Source of the DNA: Spinacia oleracea
Lineage: Eukaryota > Streptophyta > Magnoliopsida > Caryophyllales > Amaranthaceae
Reading direction: 5' to 3'
NCBI RefSeq assembly: GCF_020520425.1
Contig: NC_079491.1
Location: 5,877,143 to 5,941,142 of the forward strand
DNA: 64,000 bases
Shown here: positions 23,628 to 37,300 of the stretch, piece after piece
How positions within the stretch are numbered: the stretch's first letter is position 1
How the letters are laid out: each line of letters begins with the position of its first letter
The notes under the pieces: generated by a model
The model's input: only the letters and a program-made list of their open reading frames with translations
What the model was told of the DNA's origin: nothing
The model's database searches: none
Program-made: the position numbers and the translations under genes

Positions 23628-26395
23628 TTAAAAAAATAAATAAATATGTTTTGTGAGGTAAAGAAAAGGGGGAAGAAGAAGTGGCTGAAGGAGAGCTGAC
23701 ACAAAGCTCCAATACCAAACAGTATTCAATTAGACTGAAACTGAATTACCTGATGAGTGAATGACAATATTCAAGTGCATGTGATTGTTTTAAATGATGA
23801 GGTCGATTGATGTTGGTCTGCACACCAAAATTACTCCATCTGTCTATGGATAATAGGGAGGTTTTCTAAAAATATACATCCGAATTTGTCTGTTTATGAT
23901 GCTAACGTGTTTTATTAGTACAAATTAGTTTGTTATTGGTTGTGGTGATTGCCAATAACGATTTTGTTAGTACCTATTTTTTTTTATTATTAAGAGTAGT
24001 GATTGGTTGTGTATTGGTAGTAGTAACTATAACATATAAATGTATGCCAATAACATAATACAGAGTAACTTGTGCCTATAAAGCATATGTTAGCATCCAA
24101 CATGGACTGGCTCGGGTATTGTCAGAGACTTCCTCAAACAATATGTAGTGCGGACAAACGTATCTTTCGGTTCGGATTACTTGGGTTCATGCAAGTCATA
24201 CTTGAGCGATAATTCGTTCAATTTTAATTGACCGACTCAAATTGGACGTAAATTTTGTTTTTGTGGAAAATTGATCAATTTTAATCGTGTTATATTTTTG
24301 GGCCGGGTCAGTATGATTAATTTTTGCAGGTCTAATACACTGATCTCATGTCAGATTAAGGCTATTTTTATAAAATAAAATGTATGGCTCTAGATTTCGT
24401 TCAACCTTGAGCTAACCCTCATGTTAGGATTACAACCCAAGTCCCACATGGAAAACACAAGGAAGTGTTACAATTCTTATAAGTGTCCATTTAACTCCAT
24501 TAGTATAAAGCCTTTTGGAAATGCGCCTAAAAAATAAAAACAAATTCATGTTGCGATAATGTGAGAGGTTGGTGGCATGCGGCCCAATAAGTTGGACGTC
24601 CCATTGAGTAACATGTGGGAAAAGTTACTAAATAAAATATGGGGCAATCTTTTAACGACGGAGAGAGTATTACTAAAGTGTATTAGCTACATCCATTGTA
24701 CAATAAATGCAATATTTTGGCTTTCATACTTATCAACGCTCATCTTTGACCACTATTTTATTTGATTATCTATTAGTTAATTAAAAAACTAATCTAACAA
24801 CATATTACACATTAATTTTTTAAAATATATTAGTAAAAAAGGAGCTAAAGTTTATTAGTAAACAGTGCAAAAAGTCAAGATAACGTACCTATTATAACAC
24901 AAAGGTATTATGACTAGTATCTAAGGGACGTTTGGTTAGGGGTCTTCAGGAAAGAAAAAGAGAATGATGGATTTTTTTTTTTATTAGTAAGTAAAATGGG
25001 TCCGAGATAAGTGAGAGAAATAATATAAATGAGTGATTTCCTATATTTTATAGAAATGATGCAAGTAATTTAGAACCTATAAGGAAAATGGTGCAAGAAA
25101 ATTGATCGAGAAGGAAAATATAATTTGATTTTGTACCCGTAAATGGTTTAATGAAATAACTTATATATATTTTTAGAAACTTTCTACAATTTGATTTGGT
25201 ACCCGTAAATGGTTTTATGTTACCAAACACATTTATATAAACAAGTACTCATATCCGCAGTCAAATCTGCTAAACAAAAAGGTAATCAGCTAACTGATAA
25301 TGCAAACAGTAAACAAATAAGCTCTAACCTCTAGTTGCCAAACAGGGCCTTAAGCTTTAATGTTTGGGGTTGTAAACAATATGTATTGTTTAGGCCTTAG
25401 TTTTTGGTATACGGTTCATTTTGTAACCTCTTAAGTTTGGACTTTGGTCTTAATTATATAAGTATGTGTAATCGGTATGTGTTTTAAAAAAATAGAGCGT
25501 TAATCGGGGGCAAAAACGGCAAGAAATAAATATGTTGCTTGAAAAATAAAGGAGAAACCAAAAGGGATGACGGACGATGTTTGTTGACGGTAAATTGAGG
25601 CTTAATTGCCGTTGTAATATACGTTTTAAACCGTATGTTTTGAAATTTAAATGAATTGAAATTTGATTTTAATTTTTCAATCGCAAATATCACAAATCAT
25701 TGTTTTTTTTTTTGTTAGAGAGAGTTAAATCTCATCATCTTCCATTACCAACTTCCACCATCCTAAATTACTCCTTTTTTCCCCTTTTCTTGGATTTATT
25801 TGTGTATTCAAAGAAATATGTGCACTATAAATCAAATAAAATACACACATTTGATCTAGGTTATAACTAAGAATTGAAACAAGTGAAAAAAACATACAAG
25901 AGGGAAAATGTGATGCAAGAGAAACAATGCCCATCTAGTGTTGAACCCACCATGGCCTCAATTCAGTATTTCAGCCTGCAAAATGTTTCACTAAAATTGA
26001 GAAATCTACAAAGTAAGGCAAAATAATGGGAAAAAACAATCAGAAATCAAGGAATTGGAGTGGAAAGAAGAGGACATGTTGGAACCTTGCGAGAGAAATT
26101 GTCAGCAAGAGCAGAACCCCAACCACTAGGGCTGAAGGGTTGTTGTGTGATGGAGTCCCCAAATAGTATGATTTGTGGCCTCATGCCTTTCATCTTTGAT
26201 CCACTGTGATTCGGAGAGATGGGCAAAGAAGTGAAAAGCCATTCATGAATGAACCAGTGAAAGTTGGGAGTTGGAATGTGTCGTCGATAAATTGATGAAC
26301 AAATTGGGGTGTGTTCGAACTCGAATCTTGTCTATTTCTGTTAGCCCTTTTTTAAAATCCAACTTAACTATTTTTGGGCGATAAAGGGGAGAAAA
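23628..26395. other. Intergenic, no gene supported
   Basis: AT-rich DNA. It has a possible TRIM-like LTR remnant near 24422 and an approximate direct duplication of a 30-bp block at about 25118 and 25190. The short open frames at 24577, 25048, 25484 and 25725 have no recognisable content. Confidence 0.3.
24422..24650 (+). mobile_element. Possible TRIM-like LTR remnant
   Basis: It begins TGTTAGGATTACAACCCAAG followed by TCCCACAT, a phrase I associate with the starts of small LTR (TRIM-type) elements in eudicots. It has no second LTR, no target duplication and an unclear right end. Confidence 0.28.
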
Positions 26396-27635
26396 GAGGT
26401 CAAAAAAAGATAAAATCATCTTTTAAAGTTACAGTTTTTGAAATAACTATCTTATATGTTTTTTTTAAAATAATCACCTTAAACTTTCTTTTTTTTATGA
26501 AATCACCACCAAATGTTAATGGACGTCCAAAATTCTGTTAGTTGGGCCCACAACCAACGACCCAAAATTTAGTTTCCCTCCATTTTCACTTGATACTCTC
26601 TTTATTCTCCTTCTTTACCGTTCTTTTCATCTTCCAACCAATTTCTTCCTCATTACTGCTTTTCACGCTCCCCCCTCATTTATTCTCTGTACTTTTTGTC
26701 CTCAACCCCACAATTCGAACATCTCTCTCCTCCATCTCTGTCAAATGCTCATTGGCAAGAAACATAGATAATGCACAAAGGCATATACCTTCCTTATGTA
26801 CCTCAACCCAACTCTAAATCTTACTAACCATACTTTCATGATACTATGGATAATGCAATTGAAAACCATTATCCAACATTGAACGATCAATTTGTGGTAA
26901 TATCCACTACCGTCTAGCAGAAAATATTTCGAAAGTAGTATCAATTCAATCAACCAGTTTGAGTTAACACAAGTCATCGAGTATTTATCAAGAAGAATTC
27001 AAGGTTGGGGACCAAGAGCATCTCCATGTGTGTGCTTTAATTGGTGGGAAAAGGACGATTAAACTATTAAACTATAACCCTAATCTCGAATTTGTTGATT
27101 AATTAGTAAAAAATCCGCTTTTGTTGATTGGTAACCCTAAAAAATTGATTTGTTGAAATTGATGCAATTTGATTAAACTATTAATTGAGTTTAAATCCCC
27201 AAATCGAAAAACCCCCCAAATTTTACAACTGAAGAACCCTAATTTCAATTTAGCACAATTTGTTTAAGAACGCGGACCATGCTGATAATTTGCGGGAAGT
27301 GCCGAAATTTTCTTGCTGATCTATGAATTATACTTGAAAAATAGGGAGAGGAATAGATTTAATTTGCGGTATTTTGATAAAAAAAATTGACAGAGGTTTG
27401 TTAATGGAGGAAGGGTTCATGGAGAGGAAGAAGGAAGGAAGAGAGGAGGGAAAAGGAATATGGTCATTGGTTGTGGGTCCCACTAACGGAAGTTTGGATG
27501 TCCGTTAACATTTGGTGGTGATTTTATAAAAAAAGAAAATTTAAGGTGGTTATTTAAAACAAAATATATACTTCGTATAAGGTGGTTATTTCAAAAAGTG
27601 CAACTTTAAAAGGTGGTTTTATCCAAAAAATCCTC
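26396..27635. mobile_element. MULE-like element with about 170-bp inverted repeats
   Basis: The arms at about 26396-26570 and 27465-27635 are inverted copies. Shared phrases include GATAAAA(T/C)CA(T/C)CTTTTAAAGTT and AAATCACCACCAAATGTTAA. The arms end GAGG at the left and CCTC at the right. No clean 9-bp duplication was found, so the superfamily is inferred from the long arms only. The inner kilobase has a serine/leucine-rich 91-codon open frame (26542-26817) that runs through the left arm and is probably chance. Confidence 0.65.
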
Positions 27636-28839
27636 AAAAGAATGAGAAATCGTAAGTCATAACGAATTAACGACTAAATTAACATTGTGTTTGGTAACCA
27701 AGTTAACATGGAAATCTGGCGAAAGTAAAACTATGGAAATGTGTAGAAAAGTAAATCTGAAGAAATATGTAGAAATCTCTAAATTTTGATTTGTTTGGCT
27801 AATTAATACGGAATTGGGGAAATCCACATATTTTTCACTTCTTTAGTTTTGTTTTCCACATATTTCCATAGTTTTTCCATCACTTTTGAGGGAAAAAGTG
27901 TGAAAAATAAATAGACAAAATATAACTAGTTGATTTCCGCAGATTTCCACACATTTCATTTTCTTCACTTTTCCATAGACAACCTAAGCTAAAATTATGA
28001 AAGTCTCATATTTCCACAATTTTACACACCTTTCCTCATTAAATCAGAGTTTTCAAACACACTGTAAAGCAAGGGCGTTATTTAGCTATCATAACATCTT
28101 TCGTTTGATTAGCTTTTCGATAATAGCGAGTAATAGAAAGGATAATTATGAAGTAAGTTTAATTAGGACAAACACGGGTTCATGTCGGGGGGGGGGAAGT
28201 TGACTGAATATAAAGTTTGCTAAATTTCATTCTAAAATCGATTCATTGGAAATAAAAGGAGTAGGCGAAGTATAAAGCTCTGCTCTTTTTTGCTTAACTA
28301 CAGTTCCAGGATTTATTGCAGTTTAGTTCATTTCAATTCGGTTCAGATTAATTCAATTCAATTTAACTTAGTAGTAGTAGTGGTGGTGGTGGTGGTGCTT
28401 TGAATTAGAGGGTTTTTTTTTGTTGCGATTTTATACGAATTAGGAGTGTTTTTTGTTGGAAATTTTCTGCAAATTAACAAGATAGTATTGGATCTTTGCG
28501 AATGTTTTTGGTGATATAATCTTGATTTTTGCTGATTTTTCTAGGACGTAAAGGTTGATTTTTTGGGTTTAAGAAAGAAAAAGAGAAGAGAAGAAGAAGG
28601 GTTCCTCGGTGGTTGTGGGTTGCGATGGAGTTCACAAATTTGGAAGACGCAGCGAGAGAGAGAAAAGAGCAGAGATGATGGAATTTGGAGGATTGGCAGC
28701 GGGAGAGAGAAGGGAGTAGAGTTGACAGATTTGCAAACTCCCTAGGAAGAAGAAGGAGACAAAACAAAGGAACAAGAAAGAGAAACAAAAAAGAAAGGAA
28801 ACAAAAGAATAATGTTAACGGAGACTTATGAATGGACGG
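27636..28839. other. Intergenic, nothing firm
   Basis: AT-rich DNA with several partly complementary ATTTCCACA/TGTGGAAAT stretches at 27700-27970 that may be an old foldback. It also has a short TTCAG-like block near 28318-28370, a GGT run near 28380, and purine-rich DNA at 28560-28760 that creates open frames on both strands. Confidence 0.3.
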
Positions 28840-28970
28840 AAAATGCTCATTAAGGGCATTTTGTGTTATTTTTCAAAACCTCAGGGGTATTTGGTGCATT
28901 TTGGAAAGTTTAGGGGTATTTGGTGAATTAAAGCAAACATCAGGGGCATTTCATTAAAAATCCGTAAAAG
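28840..28970. repeat. Orphan arm related to the 4.1-kb MULE
   Basis: It carries the same blocks as that element's right arm (GGGGTATTTGGTG, GGGGCATTT, AAAAATCCGTAAAA) and ends in the same terminal phrase. I found no matching left arm nearby, so it looks like a truncated family member. An (ATT)n tract begins one base after it. Confidence 0.55.
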
Positions 28971-28971
28971 G

Positions 28972-29057
<86 letters not shown>
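28972..29057. repeat. (ATT)n microsatellite
   Basis: About 28 uninterrupted ATT units over 86 bp. Such a long perfect tract is likely to vary in length between individuals. Confidence 0.95.
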
Positions 29058-29189
29058 CGTGTAAAAATATCACATAAAGTTGGATGGGAGTCCAGAAACA
29101 ATTTGTGCTCCCACCCCTTTCTGAATGCAAAAACTCAATTTATGAAAGATAAAAGCATCACTCTTAACATTGTTAGAGTGACTAATAGA

Positions 29190-30230
29190 GAGACTTGATA
29201 CGCGAAAGTGTGTCCAATGCCTCTTTATCTAATTCCCCGAACGTAGAGAAAGCAAATGGGATAAACTTGTATCCCGTTGTCCTCACATTTAGACGCATAC
29301 TTCTTCTTTGTCTTCCCCACAACATTGTGCAAGGCAACCCCAAGAACCCAAGAACTCGCACCTATACCAACAAAGGGAGAGATGTCAGTCACATCCAAAC
29401 ATGTATCTTTACCTTGGAACCAATTAAACAGTAGAAGGTCTGCAGGTCTTACCAGCCTCTGAGAAGAAACCCATAGGATCCCCCTTACGCACCATGATCC
29501 CAACTTTGGAGCAAATATCAACAAGAATATCACGGACCAAATTATACATGAACTTCACACCCACTTCACTAGAACAGTGGACAACGTTAACATAATCTCC
29601 CAATTGGTCCATCCTAGGAGCATTGCAACTCGGGCAGAGACTACCTTCGGAGAACATAGGTGTTGTAAGTCTATAGAACAACACATAGTGGAATTGACGA
29701 TGGTTCATCATCTTCCCCAAGCCGTCAATAAGAATGGTGAACATAAAATCTTGTGCGTGTTGGGCATGGATACAACTGAGAACAACAACTTGCCTTTGGC
29801 TTAACATGTGCTTCCTCCGTTCCGCAATAGATGCATTGTTTCTCTTTTGGACACAATTCATTAACTAACTTTGACAATTATTCTTTCACATTATGTAAAA
29901 GCAAACATAATCAAGTGAGATCTTGTTAAATTCGTATCAATGTGAGGATTCCAAATATCATTTTTTTATTATAATTTTTACTTACACGCAATTAGAGATA
30001 TTAATGTTCAAAGAAGCATGTTGGGATACGTGAAAAAAGAAATGATGCATCTATTGCGAAACAGAGGAAGTATCTAGCAACGAGGTTTTTCTCAATGACG
30101 CCAAAATAACACTTTGATAGATTTTTCATCATCCGGGAGGCAGAAGACTCGATGGTACCAGAGAGAACATCAACGTTGCAGAAAGTATTGAAATCATCAA
30201 GAGCATGCTGAAAAAAACCAAAGGAAAAAT
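29190..30230 (-). pseudogene. Degenerate tail of a retroelement-type protein (LINE-like, zinc-binding plus nuclease-like region)
   Basis: On the minus strand, pieces of one widespread plant repeat protein appear in order: an upstream part near 30010-30225 (LMK-type block), then 29424-29861 with RQVVVLSC, HRQFHYVLFYRL, CPSCNAPRMDQLGD and HCSSEVGVKF. Next, in another frame at 29225-29533, comes RPADLLLFNW-QGK-CLDVT. The CxxC...H...C pattern followed by PADLLL...CLDVT resembles the zinc motif and restriction-like nuclease at the end of some non-LTR reverse transcriptases. That identity is my inference; many databases call such proteins uncharacterised. Frame changes and stops show that it is dead. 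No reverse transcriptase core is seen. Confidence 0.55.
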
Positions 30231-30500
30231 TAAAATACTCCGTATCATCTCTATATTAAAAAGCCGATGGATTACAAATTTTTGGCGTATTTTTTTGTTC
30301 CAATTTTACCCCTCCATCCCTTTGTTTATTACAAACTCTTTTGGCTAATTCAATTTATTTTTATTTGCATGATTGTCAAGCGTTGATCAAGAATTATTTC
30401 CCTTCGTTTATTAAACATTGCATTATGTTATATGACTTTGACTCTTAATATCTCGAATTATGTGTAAGAAATTTTTTAAAAGTTGATATTTAGAAATATA

Positions 30501-30756
30501 CTTCCTCTGTTCTTTTTTATATGACACGATTATTTAGGCACGTTTTCCAATGCGCGGTTTCACATTAATATCTTCAACTACAGATAAGAAAAAATTACAA
30601 AAAGTTGATATCTAAAAAATATTTATTGAGACGAATCCAATAAGACCCCACACGACTATGTTTTTTCTTAAGTATAAACCACAAAATAAAGTCAAATGAA
30701 CATGTGTGAACAGTGTCAAAAACTCAATTCTGTCATGTAAATAAGAATGGAGGAAG
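30501..30756. mobile_element. Stowaway-like MITE
   Basis: Inverted ends CTTCCTCTGTTCTTTTTTAT and ATAAGAATGGAGGAAG, with TA on both sides (30499-30500 and 30757-30758), the Tc1/mariner target. It is 256 bp with no coding capacity. A further AGGAAGTAT near 30895 suggests a second, decayed end of the same type. Confidence 0.65.
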
Positions 30757-30758
30757 TA

Positions 30759-31393
30759 TATTGATACTATTATAATAAGACCGCACATGACTATTAGTAC
30801 AATTTTCCATACACATTAATTTTTTTCACAAAAATGACTAAAGGTCTAGTATAATAATGTAAAAATCCAAATGGTGCTATATTTAGGAAACTGAGGAAGT
30901 ATGCTAGATTGGTAGTAGTTTAGTCCGTTTTAGATAAGAGTTCATCCAGGAAAACGCGTGCTATTGTAATTAATTAAGTATCAATGTAATTTAGGAAGTT
31001 CTTATGTTAGTTTTGAGGTATTATATCTAGCATGTTGCTTAACTAGCGAAATTAAATGAACTTACAATCTTAATTATTTAGAAATATCCGAACAAAATCC
31101 ATAAACTTCATTTGGTTAAAAAAAAGTCGTTGTAGCCAAAATCATTTCATAATCGGATGTCAAAATTCTTTGATACCAAATGTTATTAAACCGGGTCCAA
31201 ATTTAGATCCGATAAGGCCTTAAATCCACTCCCCCCTTCCCAAATTGCAAGCACACGGACACCAACTTCGTATACCATCATCCTATTCCTGCTCCATAAA
31301 ACACTGCTCTCCACTCTCCTCTGCTCATTTTGTGGCCGAAAGAGTGACCAAATTCAGAGGAGAGAGAAACTGAGTTCAGTGATAGCAACAACA
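30759..31393 (+). promoter_or_regulatory. Promoter and leader of PPA6
   Basis: A TATA-like CCATAAAAC lies at about 31294-31302, and a CT/GA-rich leader runs to the ATG at 31394. Upstream is AT-rich DNA with no gene. Confidence 0.4.
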
Positions 31394-34300
31394 ATGGCGG
31401 CCACCAGAGTGATAACTGCGGCAACAAACACTACTTCTTCCTTAATCTTCAAACGCCCTATTTCATCCCAGTTTTCTAAGAAATCATCAAATTTTATCTC
31501 TCTTTCTTTCAATCCCACTCTCTCTAAGCGTCTATTCACTTGCCGAGCTATCTATAGACCTCAAGATGTTGTTTCTAAAGATCAAGGACAGCCTGAAACC
31601 CTTGATTATCGTGTCTTCTTCGTCGATAATTCCGGCAAGAAGGTTGTTCTCTCTCTATTATTGCAATGTAATTAATTTATTTTTATAATGTTTGGATTGT
31701 TATCCATTTTTGTTGAATTTTCATTTGAATAAATGTGATTGATTGTGTTGTATAATGTTTGGATTGTTATCAATTTTTGTTGAATTTTCATTTGAATGAA
31801 TGTGATTGATTGTGTTGTAGATTGTTAAATTTTACTGGACGAATCGAATTAATGTTTTGAAGTCATTATTATAGGCAGTATTTGGTTGTTATGCGCAACA
31901 ACCCTCCAAAGATATGTTTCGGCATTTGCCAACAGAAGCAGGATTTGACTTTTTTTTGGGTGTGTGTGCAGTTGTTGGGTTTCTTAGCATTGTAAATAAT
32001 GCTTGTTGGTGTTTATTGTTGTCTAATGGTAGAAGATTTGTCCTTCATAACTAATTGGATAGAATAATCATTGTACTAATGCTTTGGGGTTTATAGTCCT
32101 TTACGAGTACTTATTTTGATGACTCTTCAATGCTTTCTTGTACCTTACTAGCTAGTTTGAGTAATTGGAGTTTGGATCAGCTAAAGGCCGGGCCTTAAAA
32201 GTGACATTCAGTTATGAAATATTTAACCTTCTATCTCATGGGGTGATGATAATGATAATGAAATAATGATCTCATGGGGTGAGTCTTGGCTATGCCCAAA
32301 GATGCATATGGGTTAATTTTCCTGATTGAACAACCTCAATTTATTTTTCTTTGGCATACATTGTCCAATCAAGCATGTTAAATATGCATACCAATGCCAG
32401 TTACTTAGCTGGATACATGCTCATATTGAGGTCAGTTTTTTTAACCCGAAAATGTGTATTTCGCAAAGAGAGAAAGTTTCTTTGTTTCTTGTAATTTTTG
32501 GGCTTATAGTATGTCTCTGGAGTCTTGAAGCTAATTTGACATTATACATTCATGTAGAGTTGTAGGATTGTTCTCAGTGTGAAAGTGAAGGATTCCGTAA
32601 GGACATATTGCTATGTTTCTTGCCTTTGTTAGGCACATCATTGGTCATGTTCATGTCAGCTAATTTTTTGGCTTGTACTTCAGGGGTATTGAGCTTTCAA
32701 GTCTGATTTTGAGTTCAACTTTGTTACTAGAACTAGTTTGGGCTATTAGGGAATACCGAGCATTAATGAGGAAATTCATGATACATTTAATTTGGTGGTG
32801 CCATTCTTGATGTTATTTGACTACAAGAAAATTTATATGCGGAGTATATCCCAAGCAAACATCCTTCCTTTACCTGATGCCAGGAAGGTGTGTTTTGCAA
32901 ATCTCATAAGCATAAAATGTTTGCAAGAGGTATTACTTGTAGTTAACATGTGCAGACAACATTGCCTTCCCTTTAATAAACATCCTGCCCAATGGCAACG
33001 AAAAGCACATAAAAATGCAATTTGTATCATTTTCAGTTATAACCTTCTTTCTGAAAGAGGCTGATTGACTCTGTAAGTTTCTTGGCCTACAGGGTATCCC
33101 AGCCTTACAGAAATTGAATGCTACTAAAATCTGAACAAGAACCACTCACCATGCCTTAAAATAGAGAAATCCAATGGAACAAAGCCATTGTTTTGCCATG
33201 ATCTGTTTATTTTTGTAACTTAGTAGCTATTCACTCTACAGGGGCTCAAAAATGCTTAGTAGTTGTCATTTATTCTGGTGAACAACTAAACAAGGCCTCT
33301 CTGGTCGCTGCCAGTTTCATGTGAACAGTCTCATGAATTAACCTTTATGATCAAACTGTTTTCAACCATTTAATTATACGACTGAAATATCATGATTTTC
33401 CTCGTGCTCCTATCGTGCAGTGACTGTTCCTCTAGTGAGGAGTTAGAGGAAATATAATATATTTAATTCTCCTTCTCCCTTCCAACCCCCTTGCAGTTCT
33501 CGTTCTCCTCTCTTTTAGTTTCTCCCTTTGTCACTACGCCTTGTACACTTTAGTGTACGTACCAGATATACTTAACCTCACTGTTGCTCATTTTGAAGAA
33601 ATTTTTCTTTAATCAGCACACTATAAATGAGCAAAAACAACAAAAATTTTCCCTTGGGTTCCTAGAAATTAGGTCCACCCTGGCTAATGTAAGAATCAGT
33701 ACCCTCTTAACTTCCCTGTGCATCTGTTCTTCTCTGAGTTCCTTCTGTTTTTCATCCCTTTTCTAACCTATCTCCTTCCTCAGTTCCTTCTTGCATTTTA
33801 CATTACCTAACTTCCGTTTTCTCCACCTCCATTTGATTGTCTTATTGGACTTACTGTGAGAACATTTTTGATTCTTTGATATTTGTGTTAGGGGTGAGCT
33901 TAATATTTGTGAAATCAAAGGAGACAGTCATTATGGGAAAGACGGAGTCGTCTTTTCCCCTTTGTTGATAAGTCAAAGAAGACAATTATCCTGGGATAGA
34001 CGGAGTCGTCTTTTCTCCTTTGTTGTCTGTGTTTGGTTGTTTTTGAGAAATTCCTGCATTTTTCCTTTTTCATTTAGCATGTTTAAAAAGTTTGACTGGT
34101 TGTATGAGCTTGTTTTTTTGGCATTCCGTTATTGTGCGTAATATGTAGTTCTCAATAACTGAGTAACTCTGCTAAATTGCTAATTATTTTTATGCTTTAC
34201 GCCTCTACAATTTACCATGATTCATGAATAATACTTGTCATATTTTCTGATTTTTTTGTGTGAAGAAGATCATTTGTACGTTATATGACTTGTTTCCTCC

Positions 34301-37300
34301 TTGACATGTTAATAGGTTTCCCCTTGGCATGATATCCCCTTGCATCTGGGAGATGGTGTTTTTAATTTTGTGGTTGAAATACCAAAAGAGTCAAGTGCCA
34401 AGATGGAGGTTGCCACTGATGAGCTTTACACTCCCATTAAGCAGGATACCAAGAAAGGAAAACTTCGATATTACCCGTAAGATATGCCTTAAATTGTTGA
34501 TTATGGATCCTTTTTAGCTATCATTGACTAATTCATTTCCTATTGGTGCTTGTTTCACGTTTCTTTGTCGCGTTTCTATTTTCTGGCAATGTATGAGTGT
34601 CTATGCCATTTGTATGTCAGTTTGAATGATGTTTTTATTGTTATAGTCTCTCACGAAGAATTGGAAGGCTAGAGTAGGTACAATAGACAAAGCAAAATTT
34701 GCTTGGGGCCTCTTGCCAACTTAAGAAAATGCCATGTCGGCTACCTCACTTATTTTCTTAAGGCTATAAATTTGCATAGCTCTGTGTGTGCAAAACATCT
34801 AAATAATATGAAAACTGGAAAGCTTGAAAATCTGATCAGATTGTGGGCGTCTAATTAAAAATTGAATTCCAAAAACGTGCCCTATGTTGAATTTAGGGTA
34901 CAAGGTTTGGGTAAGGATACTGGATTTTAGGAATTTTGGTACACAATCCTGATCCAAAATGATTGTTGAATTTCTTGTAGATGTCAATTGTCAACTAGAA
35001 AGTGGTACTGTGCCGGTGGTTGTAAAGTATCCGACTGCTGTGTTTGAGCTCCAATAGCAGCAATGTTTTTTCGATTTGTTTACTTATTTTCTTTATTTAA
35101 TTTATTTTAGGCTTCCCACACCCCATAATAGAAAACAAGTAGCTCGGTAAACTAAACCCAATTCACTTCACTTGACAACCTTACATTTCTCCCTGCTTTC
35201 CACTTCTCCATTTGTCGTTGTCTTCTGTGGTTTTGCTGCGAGAGAGGCCCACATTAACTCCTTTCTTACTCTTTTTGCTCTTCTTTCAATCTTCCCACCC
35301 AGCAATATTGGAGTTTGATGTTTGGGAAGCAAGCAAACCAAACTTGCCAATCCCAAAACCCATTTCAAATTATCTCTCAAGTAGTATTTTAATTCACAGT
35401 CTTCTCAATTGCAAGACTTGCCCCAACTCTGTCTCTTGCACTGTCATAGATTGTCATAGACTCACAGTGTCATGGTGGGTTATGCTCTATATTCGGACAT
35501 GGCTCCGAGTAGCTACCGTCTTGCTGTTCACCCTGTCTCTCCCTAACTGCAAATGCCATCAAAATTTTGTACCCAGATATTGAAAGTTGCATCTTACTTT
35601 CCCAACTTTCCATCAAATTTCTGAGCTCTAGTATCATTAGGTAAAGTATTGTCTGTAATTTGTACCTGAATGGCTATGTTATTAACTAACAACTAGAGAC
35701 AAAAAGCTTTTTGATTGTCTAGAAAATTAGAATAGTTTTTCGTTTTTATATGAACTTTGTTATTTGAGAGGTGGGTTATGTAACTTGTGTTTCATGGGCT
35801 ATGGCTATAACAAAGACATTGACAACCATCAGAGTTGCCGACCAACATCAGTTTTGTTTTCATGACCTTAAAAAGAACAATAAATAAGTCTACTTGGGTT
35901 GGATTAGATACCCGCTTGAACTTTCAATCACCCTAAATAGAGTTTGGGTACCTAATTTATTGAATCAGGTCCCCCCTTCTCCCTCTAAATTTTAGGTAAA
36001 GCCTTGCCTTTGTTAAGCTACCAATATTTATATAAAGAGCAATGTGATAGGAAAAGCTAGACCCCTAAGCACACACATCCAACCAAATTTATAGGAAGTT
36101 ATTCCTTCTATAAACTCTACCAACTCATGGCTAATTAATAGGAAGTTTTTCCTAATATAAACTCTATCAACTCGCAATTCCAAGATTTCCTAATACCTCC
36201 CTCAAGTTGGAGCATGAAGATTAAGAATGCCCAACTTGTTAAGGAGATAATGAAGCTGTTGTTTACCCAAAGCCTTGCTAAATATATCAGCCAATTGCTC
36301 CGTCCCGAACTGCATATATGAAGGCATAATCAAGCCTTCCCGAACTGCCTAAATATATGAAGGCATAATCAAGCCTTCCCGAACTGCATCACATACAAAA
36401 TGGCGACCTCAATGTGTTATGTACTTATGTTCATTCATGTAAGATCGGATTCTGTGCAATGTGTAACATAGACTGACTATCACAATAAAGAGGAATCGCC
36501 TTGCGATGATGTATGCCCAAGCTCGATAATAGACCTTTCTACCATTTTAACTCACAGGCGACAACTGCCATAGAACGATATTCAGATTCAGTCGAAAAGC
36601 AGGATACGATTTATTGTTTCTTCGTCTTCTAAGAGACAGGTGAGTGTCCCAAGAAACCAACCAACCAGCCAGTTACGCCTAGTAAGAGGAGATGCTGCCC
36701 AATTTGAACCACACCAACTTTTAAGGGATATATCACTCTCCGAGCAAAGAGGTATTCCCTTTCCCGGAGTCCCTTTTAAAAATCTTACCACGCGCTGAGT
36801 TGCATACCAATGTCCTTGCCTTGGTTTACTCGTACATTGGGATAAAATATGCACGGCCATATGCTAAATTAGGGCGTCTGAGTGCCTAATAAATGAGATG
36901 ACCCACCGAACGCCGATACAATTTTGGATCTGGAATAAATGCACTTGTAGCATGCCTAGATGATGATTTTGTTCAATCGGTGATGAAGCAGGCTTTGCAC
37001 CCCCAATTTCCAGAGTATATTTCCTCTAACAAAGAAACAACTCTGCAACCTCAATACCTAGAAAATACTTCCGTGCACCAAGATCTTTCATATTAAAACA
37101 GGAACCAAAATAATCTTTAAATGATTTTAGTGCAGCGGCATCATTACCTGAGACAATTAAATGATCAACATAAACTGCTTTTTTGGGGCGTCCTTATTTT
37201 GTTCTGAGTATTTTGTGTCTGTTACTGATTCCTTTTTTTTCCGCCTTTCTCTTCCAGGTACAATATAAATTGGAATTATGGCTTATTGCCCCAAACATGG

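Noticed and set aside
28474-28788. 104-codon minus frame, leucine-rich, looking like a signal peptide
   Set aside because: It is complementary to a purine-rich tract (GAGAAG runs), with no conserved residues and a plus-strand frame over the same bases.
30248-30290. Helitron-like 5' start (A|TCTCTATATTAAAAAGC)
   Set aside because: No hairpin plus CTRR-T end was found downstream within a kilobase.
35212-35583. 123-codon open frame in PPA6 intron 2
   Set aside because: No recognisable domain. It lies within an intron whose flanking exons splice cleanly, and an antisense frame overlaps it.
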